From an uncultured Coriobacteriales bacterium (lineage in GTDB: Bacteria; Actinomycetota; Coriobacteriia; Coriobacteriales; UMGS124): 43,643 bases of DNA. Position numbers and translations under genes: made by a program. Of this stretch, positions 1-7,522 are shown one piece after another; positions within the stretch are counted from its first letter, which is position 1, and each line of letters opens with the position of its first letter. The DNA lies in assembly GCA_902464015.1 (NCBI GenBank), contig CABQHM010000029.1:1-43643 (forward strand). Reading direction: 5' to 3'. The notes under the pieces are model-generated. The model saw only the letters and a list, made by a program, of their open reading frames with translations. It searched no databases and had not been told where the DNA came from.

Positions 1-54
1 CCCTCCTCCCCCATCCCCCGCATCCGCTCTTTTCTCCATGGTTGTTACGCGATG

Positions 55-83
55 GTTACAAAATGCCTTTTCAGGTCTAGAAT
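55..83 (+). promoter_or_regulatory. Candidate promoter of the DASS transporter
   Basis: A good -10 hexamer, TAGAAT (78-83), lies 17 bp after GTTACA (55-60), a weak -35. Transcription would begin near position 90, about 50 nt before the GTG start at 139. This is a match to the sigma-70 consensus by eye only. Confidence 0.35.
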
Positions 84-138
84 ACCGCCGCCTGGTTTTC
101 TCTCGCAACGCGCGGCCGGGCGGAAGGAAAGGTACACC

Positions 139-1926
139 GTGTCTGAACAGCAAGAATCAAAGGAAAGCCAGGTCCCAGTGGCCGCGGGCGGGCAAGGCGG
201 GGCCGATGAGTCCCGCGATGTCGCCGCCATGGCGCCCGACGACGTCCCCGAGGCCCTAGCCGAAGAGCTCGAGGTCGAGCGAGAGGCGCAAGCAGAGGCC
301 GACGAGCTCGCCTCGTCGTTTGTCGACGACGGCAACGAGGCCAACGTCCTCGAGACGCACGCCGTCCACACGCCCCAGCCTCGCCGCAAGCGCTGGAGGC
401 TCCCCTTTTCGGAGAGCCCGCGCGGCCTCATCGGCCTCATCGTGGGCCCTCTGCTCGCCCTCATCGTGTGGATGACCCCCATCGCCGACCTCTCCACAAG
501 CGCCCATGGCCTGCTTGCCATGATGTGCCTGGTGTGCACGTGGTGGATCTGCGAGCCCGTGCCCATCCCCGTCACCTCGCTGCTCGTACCGGTGCTCGCG
601 GTGCTCACGGGCCTGTGCAGCGCAAGCGAGGCGTTCGCGCCCTTCTCCAACCCTATGATCTACCTCTTCCTGGGCGGATTCGTGCTGGCCAAGGCCATGA
701 TGCTGCACGGGCTGGACAAGCGTTTCGCCTACTGGCTGCTTTCGCGCAAGTGGGTGGGCTCGAGCCCCACGCGTATCTTCCTGGCCATCGGCGCCGCCAC
801 GGCCCTGTGCTCGGGTTGGGTGTCGAACACCGCCACGGCCGCCATGATGGTGCCGCTCTCGGTGGGCCTGCTCGACGCCATCCGCCAGATGTTCTCCCGC
901 GCCGGCCGCGAAGTGGACATGAAGACGTACAAGTACGCCACGGGCCTCATGCTCATGACGGCATATGGGGCATCGATCGGCGGCGTCCTCACACCCATCG
1001 GCACCCCGCCCAACCTCATCATGATGGGCTTCCTCGGCACCATGGCCGACGTGCACATCTCGTTCTTCCAGTGGATGACCTGGGGCGTTATTGCGATGAT
1101 CGTGTACTTCGTCATCACGGCCGTGTTACTCCAGCGCATGTTCCCCGCCGACGTGAAGGAGATCAGCGGCGCGCAGGAGTTCATCGCCGAGCACCGCAGG
1201 CAGATGGGCGACTGGACGCTGGGACAGATTTGCACGCTGTGCGTGTTCCTGCTTGCCGTGGTCCTGTGGGTTATGCCCGGCATCCTGGGCGTCGCCTTCG
1301 GCACCGACAGCGACATCCTCGCCGCATACAACAAGATTCTGCCTGAGTCGATCGTGGCGCTTCTTGCCGCCATCCTGCTGTTCTTCCTGCCCGCACGCAC
1401 CCGCCACGAGAGCGTCGAAGGCGTCGACGAGCAGCACGGCCGCGTTATCTCCTGGAAAGAAGCCGTGGACGGCATCGAGTGGGGCACGCTTTTACTTTTC
1501 GGCGGCGGCCTGTCCATGGGCTCGATGATGTACTCCACCGGCCTTTCGGCCTGGATCGGCGACTGCATCGTGCATGCCCTGGGCGGCTCCCCCTCGCAGG
1601 TCGTTCTCATCGGCACATTCTGCGTGCTGGCCCTCGTCCTGTCGGAGATTTCCTCGCACACGGCCGCCACGAACATGGTGGGCCCGCTCGCCATCACCAC
1701 CGCCGTCGCCGCGGGATTCGACCCGGTACCCGTGGCCGTGGGCGTGGCGCTTTCCGCCTCGCTGGGCTTCATGCTTCCCGTGTCCACCCCGCCCAATGCC
1801 ATCGTGTACGCCAGCGGATACACGCCCATCACCACGATGATTCGCGCCGGTGCCATCATCGACGTCATCGGTATCTTCCTCGTGACCATCCCGCTCGTGA
1901 TCTTCGTCGTGAGCGCAGTGGTGTAA
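139..1926 (+). CDS. DASS/SLC13-family divalent anion symporter
   Basis: A 595-residue inner-membrane transporter of the divalent anion:sodium symporter (DASS, SLC13) family, which usually imports dicarboxylates such as succinate, malate or tartrate, or sulfate. The GTG start at 139 was chosen because GGAAAGG precedes it at good spacing; the in-frame ATG at 52 lacks a clear RBS. Residues 1 to about 95 form an acidic, hydrophilic extension; the rest is a series of hydrophobic helices. Both family repeats show their anion/sodium-binding signatures: SNTAT at 229-233 with GTPPN at 288-292, and SSHTAATN at 505-512 with STPPN at 549-553. The gene stands alone and ends in a strong terminator. Next to fumarate-reductase-like flavoproteins, a role in dicarboxylate uptake or exchange is an attractive inference, but the substrate cannot be read from the sequence. 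Confidence 0.9.
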   Translation: MSEQQESKESQVPVAAGGQGGADESRDVAAMAPDDVPEALAEELEVEREAQAEADELASSFVDDGNEANVLETHAVHTPQPRRKRWRLPFSESPRGLIGLIVGPLLALIVWMTPIADLSTSAHGLLAMMCLVCTWWICEPVPIPVTSLLVPVLAVLTGLCSASEAFAPFSNPMIYLFLGGFVLAKAMMLHGLDKRFAYWLLSRKWVGSSPTRIFLAIGAATALCSGWVSNTATAAMMVPLSVGLLDAIRQMFSRAGREVDMKTYKYATGLMLMTAYGASIGGVLTPIGTPPNLIMMGFLGTMADVHISFFQWMTWGVIAMIVYFVITAVLLQRMFPADVKEISGAQEFIAEHRRQMGDWTLGQICTLCVFLLAVVLWVMPGILGVAFGTDSDILAAYNKILPESIVALLAAILLFFLPARTRHESVEGVDEQHGRVISWKEAVDGIEWGTLLLFGGGLSMGSMMYSTGLSAWIGDCIVHALGGSPSQVVLIGTFCVLALVLSEISSHTAATNMVGPLAITTAVAAGFDPVPVAVGVALSASLGFMLPVSTPPNAIVYASGYTPITTMIRAGAIIDVIGIFLVTIPLVIFVVSAVV

Positions 1927-1966
1927 GAGGCGCGCTGAGCACTGCCCGTTGACGGTCCTCAAACAC

Positions 1967-2017
1967 AGAGGCCCCGCCTGCAGCCTGGTACGCACCAGCC
2001 GCAGGCGGGGCCTCTTC
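1967..2017 (+). terminator. Intrinsic terminator after the DASS gene
   Basis: A perfect 15-bp stem (1967-1981 with 2001-2015) encloses a 19-nt loop that itself can form a small hairpin. A TCTCT tract follows. It lies 40 bp after the stop codon. Confidence 0.8.
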
Positions 2018-2065
2018 TCTATCGCAGGGCACCAGCACATGTCAGCACAAACCGGCACGGCACAG

Positions 2066-2109
2066 CAAAAGGCCTGTCTGCAAGCTTGTTCAACTTGCAG
2101 ACAGGCCTT
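2066..2109 (-). terminator. Intrinsic terminator after amt-PII
   Basis: A 16-bp perfect inverted repeat (2069-2084 with 2094-2109) has a 9-nt loop. Read on the minus strand it is followed by TTTT, so it serves the minus-strand ammonium transporter gene that stops at 2146. Confidence 0.85.
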
Positions 2110-2145
2110 GTCGTTCAAGCACTTGGCGAAGCGGTCTTCGTTGCC

Positions 2146-3801
2146 TTAGATCCTCGTGGTCATATCGAGGGCGGCGACGCCGGTCTGGCCGGTGGAGATA
2201 CGCAGGGCGTCGCTCACGTCGGAGACGAAGATCTTGCCATCGCCGGCGGCACCGGTGTGCAGCGCCTTCTGGGCAGCCGCGACCACGATGCCGGGGTCGA
2301 CCTCGGAGACCACCACGTCGACCTGGAGCTTGGGGAGCAGGTTGACGTTGGTCTGGACGCCGCGGTAGGAGCCAGTCTTGCCCTTCTCGATGCCGCAACC
2401 CATGACGTTGGAGACGGTCATACCGGTGACGCCAACCTTGGCCAGGGTGTCCTTCAGCTTCACGAACTCGGACTGGTTGCAGATGATGGAGACGCGGGTC
2501 ATGTAGCCAGCATGCTTGACCTCGGCAGGCTTGATGCCGGAGACGTCGACGCTCTCGCCGGAAGCGGAGGCCATGGCAGGAACGACGGGTAGGAAGTCGG
2601 CGTAAGCGCTGGGCAGGCCATGCTCGCAGACGTCGAGGCCCTCGACTTCCTCAGCCTCGGTAACGCGCAGGCCCATGGTCTTCTTGACGATAACAAAGGT
2701 GATACCAGCGGTGACGACGGTCCAAGCAAGGATGGCCACAACGCCGAGGAGCTGGATGCCGAGCAGGTTCAGGCCACCGCCGTAGAAGAGGCCAGCCAGA
2801 TCGGAGTTGCCGGCGGTACCGGTACCGAAAAAGCCGATGAGCACGGTGCCGAGGCAACCGCAGATACCATGGACGCCGGAGGCACCGACAGGGTCGTCGA
2901 TGTGGAGCTTCTTGTCGATGAACTCGCAGCCAAGCACAACAGCAAAACCGCAGACCAGGCCGATGACGATGGAGCCGATGGCGTCGACGTCGGCGCAGCC
3001 AGCGGTAATGCCTACCAGGCCCGCCAGGGCGGCGTTGAGCGTATAGGTCACGTCGGGCTTGCCGTTCTTGACCCAGGTGAGGATCATAGCGGCGAGAACG
3101 GCGCACACGCAGGAAAGCGTAGTGGTCGTGAAGATCTGGGCGATCTGGGCGACGGAGCCACCGGCAGCGCCGTTGAAGCCGTACCAGCCGAACCACAGGA
3201 TGAAGACGCCCAGGGCACCCAGCGTGATGCTGTGGCCGGGAATGGCGTTGGAGCGGCCGTTCTGGTCATACTTGCCAAGGCGCGGGCCGAGGAAGGCAGC
3301 GCCGAGCAGGGCGATGGTGCCGCCGACCATGTGGATGACGCCAGAGCCAGCCCAATCGATGAAGCCGAGGTCGGCCAGCCAGCCGCCGCCCCACACCCAG
3401 TGGGTCTCGATGGGGTAGATGAGCGCGCAGATGACGATGGTCACCACGAGGTAGGAGCTGAACTTGGTACGCTCGGCCATGGCACCCGACACGATGGTCG
3501 TGGCCGTGGCACAGAACACGAGCTGGAAGAAGAAGTTGCTCCAATCGAAGCTCGTGAAGTTACCACCGAGCCAACCAAAGTCGAGCTCGCCGATGAAGAA
3601 GTTACCGGCGCCCGAAAGCAGGCCGTACCCAACGAGCAGGAACACAACCGCACCGATCGAAAAATCGAGCGTGTTCTTCATCACGATGTTGCCCGCGTTC
3701 TTCGCCCTGGTGAAACCAGCTTCGACCATGGCGAAACCCGCCTGCATGAAGAACACCAGCAAGGCACCTACGATGAACCACAAGCCAAATACGTCCTCCA
3801 T
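2146..3801 (-). CDS. amt: Ammonium transporter (Amt) fused to a C-terminal PII (GlnK-like) domain
   Basis: A 551-residue Amt/Rh-family ammonium channel with a built-in PII signalling domain. The ATG at 3801 (MEDVFGLWF) was chosen because GGAGG lies just upstream and the first membrane helix follows directly. Residues 1 to about 380 are the Amt channel, with the twin-histidine pore pair H157 (GSGVIHMVGG) and H311 (PVGASGVHGICG). After a linker, residues from about 433 form a PII domain with the GMTV, GCGIEKGKTG, LPKLQVDVVV and DGKIFV segments. Normally a separate GlnK trimer plugs Amt according to 2-oxoglutarate and ADP/ATP; here the regulator is covalently attached. At the position of GlnB Tyr51, the uridylylation site, there is Thr (T484), so control is probably by ligand only. 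No separate glnB/glnK is nearby; the gene is monocistronic with its own terminator. Confidence 0.93.
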   Translation of the reverse strand: MEDVFGLWFIVGALLVFFMQAGFAMVEAGFTRAKNAGNIVMKNTLDFSIGAVVFLLVGYGLLSGAGNFFIGELDFGWLGGNFTSFDWSNFFFQLVFCATATTIVSGAMAERTKFSSYLVVTIVICALIYPIETHWVWGGGWLADLGFIDWAGSGVIHMVGGTIALLGAAFLGPRLGKYDQNGRSNAIPGHSITLGALGVFILWFGWYGFNGAAGGSVAQIAQIFTTTTLSCVCAVLAAMILTWVKNGKPDVTYTLNAALAGLVGITAGCADVDAIGSIVIGLVCGFAVVLGCEFIDKKLHIDDPVGASGVHGICGCLGTVLIGFFGTGTAGNSDLAGLFYGGGLNLLGIQLLGVVAILAWTVVTAGITFVIVKKTMGLRVTEAEEVEGLDVCEHGLPSAYADFLPVVPAMASASGESVDVSGIKPAEVKHAGYMTRVSIICNQSEFVKLKDTLAKVGVTGMTVSNVMGCGIEKGKTGSYRGVQTNVNLLPKLQVDVVVSEVDPGIVVAAAQKALHTGAAGDGKIFVSDVSDALRISTGQTGVAALDMTTRI

Positions 3802-4011
3802 GTCAGCCTCCTCACAATCCTTCTGTTCTGCCCCATCCGATGAGTGGCGCGGGAGCCGGGGCTTGCTCTCCATACCGTATGGAAAGCACCTTAAGCTGGG
3901 ATTGTTTCAAGATTGAGGCATATCGCGATGCTTACACGCCGGTAACGAACGCGTGCGAGAAGCGAAACATGCGAGACACAAAGGAAGCTTGCGGGAGGGT
4001 GCGGCGCAAGC

Positions 4012-4048
4012 AAAACGGCGGCCGGTGCTTGCGCGACCGACCGCCGTT
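4012..4048 (-). terminator. Intrinsic terminator after the 4091-5575 flavoprotein
   Basis: AACGGCGG (4014-4021) pairs with CCGCCGTT (4041-4048); the stem continues inside with CGGT/ACCG after one mismatch. On the minus strand TTT follows, 40 bp after the stop codon. Confidence 0.7.
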
Positions 4049-4090
4049 CTCATTGCCTATGTGCCAGCCGGAGCCGGCAGTGTGGATGCC

Positions 4091-5575
4091 TTAGAGGGCA
4101 GCCAGGGTCTCGCCGGTGAAGTAGCCGGTGGCGGCGCAGGCCGTGACCGAAGCCTGGCCGGGGAGCGCGATGGCGCCGCAGGCGTACAGGCCGGGGATGC
4201 CGTTGCCGTCGTTGTCGATGACGAGGTTGTCGGCGTTGCAGATCACGCCGCCAGAGGTCTTGTAGCGCATGACGTTGAGCTTGAGGGCGTGGTACGGGGG
4301 CTCGAGGGAGTTAAGCCACTCGGTCTTGCCGAAGGCGGCGTCCTCGCCGGCCTCGACGTAGCCGTCGTACTCGGCGAAGGTAGCCACGAGGTTGTCGACC
4401 GGCACGTCCATGGCGACGGCGAGGTCCTCGATGGTGTCGGCGGTGCGGTACACGTCCTCATGGATGTTAACGTTGTTCTTGACGGAGGTGCCCACGCAAC
4501 GGTTGTCGAAGGCGCGCTGGTCGAAGATGACCCACCACTCGCGGTAGCCGCAGTCCAGGCATGCCTGAGCGGCGTCGTGGGACTGGCCCTCCTGGATGAA
4601 GCGCTTGCCGTTGGGCAGGACGAGCACCATGGGCGTCCAGTAGCCCCAGGTGGTGGCGTTGGGCAGGTCACCCATCAGGTTGCAGTAGTGGTTGGCGATG
4701 GAGGAGTCCATGCCGATCTGCTGGGCGCCGGCGGCCCAAGCCATGGTGTGGCCCTCGCCCATGCTGCCGCCGTTGACGAGAACGCCGTAGTGAGCCCACT
4801 CGGGCAGGTAGGCGTTCATCATCTCGCCGTTGTCGATGAAGCAGCCGGTGGCCAGAACGACAGCGTTGGCCTTGATGTCGACGTTGGCACCGTTCTCGTC
4901 ATGGAAGCGGCAGCCGATGACAGCGCCGTCAGGGGCGTCCTTGATGAGGGAGACAGCACGGAGGTTGTACTTGAACTCGGCGCCGAGCTCCTCGAGCTTG
5001 GACTGGATGGGCGAAAGAACGTGCTGGTAGCCAGAGGCGATACCTTCGCCGGGCAGCACGACGGCGGGACCGAACTTGGGCAGCTCTTCCATGGTGCAGG
5101 GCTCGAGGAAGTCGCAGCCGAAGTTCTCGGCAGCGCAGTCGAAGAACTTGGTGGTAGCGAAGTACTTGCCCTCGGCGTACTGGGGCCACCAGTCGAAATC
5201 GAACGTGGCGGTCTGCTTCTCCTTGGCCTTCTCCCAAGCCTGCTCGATGGTGGTCTGCGAGCCGTGCTCGAGCTGGTTCTTCGTGCCGGTGGCGAACATG
5301 AACCAGCAGGACGTGGCGGAGTCGCCACCGAAGGAACCCTTCTTCTCGGCGAAGATGATCTTCTTGCCGGCGAGAGCGGGCTCCATGCCAGCGGCCAGGC
5401 CAGCGACGCCGGTACCGATGATCAGGATGTCGGTCTCCTCGGAGAACGCGATGTCGGAAGAACCGACCAGATAGCCGGCCTCGTCAGCCATAGCAGCGCC
5501 GGCACCAACCGTAGCGCCAGCAACCAGGCAAGCGGCGCCACCGAACTTGACGAGATCCCTGCGAGTAACCTGCAT
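4091..5575 (-). CDS. Tat-exported FAD-dependent oxidoreductase, divergent fumarate-reductase fold
   Basis: A 494-residue secreted flavoprotein. The ATG at 5575 was chosen because it starts a clean Tat signal peptide (TRRDLVK at 4-10, hydrophobic stretch, cleavage near AMA-D around 30) with AAGGGGAT upstream. The FAD-binding Rossmann motif GTGVAG is at 54-59, and a second FAD contact, GIPGLYACGA, is near 459-468. It belongs broadly to the FAD_binding_2 (fumarate reductase/succinate dehydrogenase flavoprotein) superfamily. The catalytic residues of soluble fumarate reductases are not kept: the HHxMGG histidine region reads RYKTSGGV and the usual C-terminal active-site arginine region reads GQASVTAC. 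It therefore probably reduces, or oxidises, a different substrate. It has no heme motif, so electrons must come from a partner not encoded here. It lies alone between two terminators. Confidence 0.85.
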   Translation of the reverse strand: MQVTRRDLVKFGGAACLVAGATVGAGAAMADEAGYLVGSSDIAFSEETDILIIGTGVAGLAAGMEPALAGKKIIFAEKKGSFGGDSATSCWFMFATGTKNQLEHGSQTTIEQAWEKAKEKQTATFDFDWWPQYAEGKYFATTKFFDCAAENFGCDFLEPCTMEELPKFGPAVVLPGEGIASGYQHVLSPIQSKLEELGAEFKYNLRAVSLIKDAPDGAVIGCRFHDENGANVDIKANAVVLATGCFIDNGEMMNAYLPEWAHYGVLVNGGSMGEGHTMAWAAGAQQIGMDSSIANHYCNLMGDLPNATTWGYWTPMVLVLPNGKRFIQEGQSHDAAQACLDCGYREWWVIFDQRAFDNRCVGTSVKNNVNIHEDVYRTADTIEDLAVAMDVPVDNLVATFAEYDGYVEAGEDAAFGKTEWLNSLEPPYHALKLNVMRYKTSGGVICNADNLVIDNDGNGIPGLYACGAIALPGQASVTACAATGYFTGETLAAL

Positions 5576-5854
5576 AAGAACATCCCCTTTCGTCTTACAC
5601 CTTACGGTTGCGCACCGCGTGCCCGACACGGCGCGATTCCCGCGCTCCCCTTGTGCGCGTCGGCATCGCGGTGCAAAACGTGGCGGCCCGCCCCCTGGCA
5701 GTGCCCCACACGTTGATTTCAGTGTACACGAATGCGCGCGTAAGACGCTACCCCCAAAATCGGGCAGATGAGGGGGTGCGGCGACATATGTGCTGGTAGG
5801 TGGGACGAGAGGATTGGGGGCGAGCTATCTAATCAAAAACGAGGCGCCTTGCAT
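5576..5854. other. Intergenic region upstream of the 4091-5575 flavoprotein
   Basis: No convincing gene. It must contain the minus-strand promoter and leader of the flavoprotein that starts at 5575. I could not pick a clear -35/-10 pair; TACACT on the minus strand near 5725 is the best -10 candidate. Confidence 0.3.
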
Positions 5855-5903
5855 CAAAAAAGGTCGAGACGCCGCCCGCCCAATAGGAGGACAACGTCTC
5901 GAC
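5855..5903 (-). terminator. Intrinsic terminator after the fumarate-reductase-like gene
   Basis: GTCGAGACG (5863-5871) and CGTCTCGAC (5895-5903) form a 9-bp stem with a 23-nt loop. On the minus strand the stem is followed by TTTTTT, 38 bp after the stop codon at 5941. Confidence 0.85.
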
Positions 5904-5940
5904 TTAACGAGGCCTATATGATTTGTTACGGGACGCTTCT

Positions 5941-7398
5941 CTACGCGACTGCGGCAGCAGCCTTCTGGCCGGCGTTGATACCCATGACTACGATATCGCA
6001 CACTGCATTGCCACCGAGGCGGTTGTCGCCATGGATGCCGCCGGTAACTTCGCCTGCTGCAAACAGACCGGGAACCTTCTCGCCCTTGATAGTCAGCGCC
6101 TGAGAGTCACCGTCCACATAGACGCCGCCCATGCAGTGGTGAATGCCCGGGGCACACGGGATAGCGTAGAAGGGCGCAGTCTCGAGCGGCGCAACGAGAC
6201 CGGTTGTACGACCAAACGGATCGGACTCCCCACCGTCAGCCACGGCGGCGTTATAGGTGTCAAGCGTGGCCTGGACAGCGGCGGCATCGACACCGATGGT
6301 CGCACAGAGGCCCTCGAGAGTCTCGCCCGAGATGCTCATCTCACGGTCAGCATACTTGGCACATACCTTGTTGGCATCAAACAGCGTCTGATCGTAAAGG
6401 ACCCACACCTTGCCGTCAGGCTGCTTAAGCTCGGCATTGGAAACCACGTCGCGCGTGCCCATCTCGTTGGTAAAACGCTCGCCATTCGCGTTGATGAGAA
6501 TGCCGCCACCGCCACGCACAGCCTCGCCGATAAGGGCGCCGTTCTCCTGGTATACCGTTGGGTGAATCTGAATCTGGTCCATCTGAACAAGGTTGGCGCC
6601 TGCGGCTTGGGCCATAACCATGCCATCACCCTGGACACCTGGAGCATTCGTCGTGGTGAAGTCAGCCAGATCAGGACGGTACATTTTAATCATGTCGAAG
6701 TTGGAGCCAAAGCCACCCGTTGCCAGCACCACGGCACCGGCGGCATACGTGAACTCGTTACCGTCCTTGTCCTCGACGACAACGCCCGTCACAGCGCCAT
6801 CCGTCAGCACAAGCTGCTTGGCAGCCGTCTCATAGACAAGCTCCACGCCCGCCTCGCCGCATGCTGCCTCGAGGGCAGGAACCAAGCTGGCGCCCACGGC
6901 GGTCTTGTCGGCCGGACGATGGCAGCGAGCCACAGAAGCGCCGCCCATGGAGGTGACATCAGACAGCTCGAGACCGTGCGCGGCCACCCAATCAATGCCG
7001 GCCGCAGATCCCTCGCACATCTGGGTCACAAGCGCCACGTTGTTCTTGTTGTGCCCGCCGGCAACGGTGTCGGAAATGAACAGGTCCACAGAGTCTTCGA
7101 TGCCCGCATCCTTCTGGTATTTGGTGAAGGCAGCGTTCATGCCCGAGGAAGAATAGCTCGTGTTACCACCACAGATGGCCATCTTTTCGAAAACGATAAC
7201 GCTCTCGGCACCAGCCTCTTTAGCGGCAATAGCGGAGCACATGCCCGCGCCACCCGCACCGAGGACGATAACGTCATACTTACCTGCAACAGGTGTCTCG
7301 TCAGCCAGAGCAACAGAAGCACCTGCGCCAAGGGTAGCTGCCGCGGCAAGGCCCGCAGCAGCGGAGACAAACTGACGACGATTCAAAGAAACAGTCAT
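5941..7398 (-). CDS. Tat-exported fumarate-reductase-type flavoprotein (heme-less)
   Basis: A 485-residue exported FAD oxidoreductase of the flavocytochrome c fumarate reductase / urocanate reductase group. ATG 7398 has AGGAGA upstream and begins a Tat signal (NRRQFVS at 6-12, cleavage near ALA-D about 32). The FAD motif GAGGAG is at 47-52. Compared with Shewanella Fcc3, the catalytic set is present: H279 (QIHPT, Fcc3 H365), E292 and R295 (GEAVRG, E378/R381), proton donor R316 (GTRD, R402), H421 (HHCMGG, H504) and R460 (GDNRLGGNA, R544). The Thr that contacts the fumarate carboxylate in Fcc3 (T377) is Gly here, so the true acceptor may be another alpha,beta-unsaturated acid. There is no CxxCH heme domain or FMN-binding domain, so an outside electron donor is needed. 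It lies 124 bp after the M28-like gene on the same strand with no strong terminator between, so co-transcription is likely. Confidence 0.9.
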   Translation of the reverse strand: MTVSLNRRQFVSAAAGLAAAATLGAGASVALADETPVAGKYDVIVLGAGGAGMCSAIAAKEAGAESVIVFEKMAICGGNTSYSSSGMNAAFTKYQKDAGIEDSVDLFISDTVAGGHNKNNVALVTQMCEGSAAGIDWVAAHGLELSDVTSMGGASVARCHRPADKTAVGASLVPALEAACGEAGVELVYETAAKQLVLTDGAVTGVVVEDKDGNEFTYAAGAVVLATGGFGSNFDMIKMYRPDLADFTTTNAPGVQGDGMVMAQAAGANLVQMDQIQIHPTVYQENGALIGEAVRGGGGILINANGERFTNEMGTRDVVSNAELKQPDGKVWVLYDQTLFDANKVCAKYADREMSISGETLEGLCATIGVDAAAVQATLDTYNAAVADGGESDPFGRTTGLVAPLETAPFYAIPCAPGIHHCMGGVYVDGDSQALTIKGEKVPGLFAAGEVTGGIHGDNRLGGNAVCDIVVMGINAGQKAAAAVA

Positions 7399-7522
7399 TC
7401 CTAATCTCCTATATCTAATGTGTTCAAAGTCAGAAGCCAGCTAAGCGAGTCCAGCACAGCGAACAAACCACACCGGCTGGACCCACAATCTGGGGCGGGT
7501 GCATCGCCCCATAAAACAATCT

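Noticed and set aside
3953..5716. Long open frame (587 codons) on the plus strand opposite the flavoprotein
   Set aside because: It is antisense to a gene with clear Tat and FAD motifs; its Val/Gly/Asp/Leu-rich, repetitive translation is typical of the complementary frame of a GC-rich gene.
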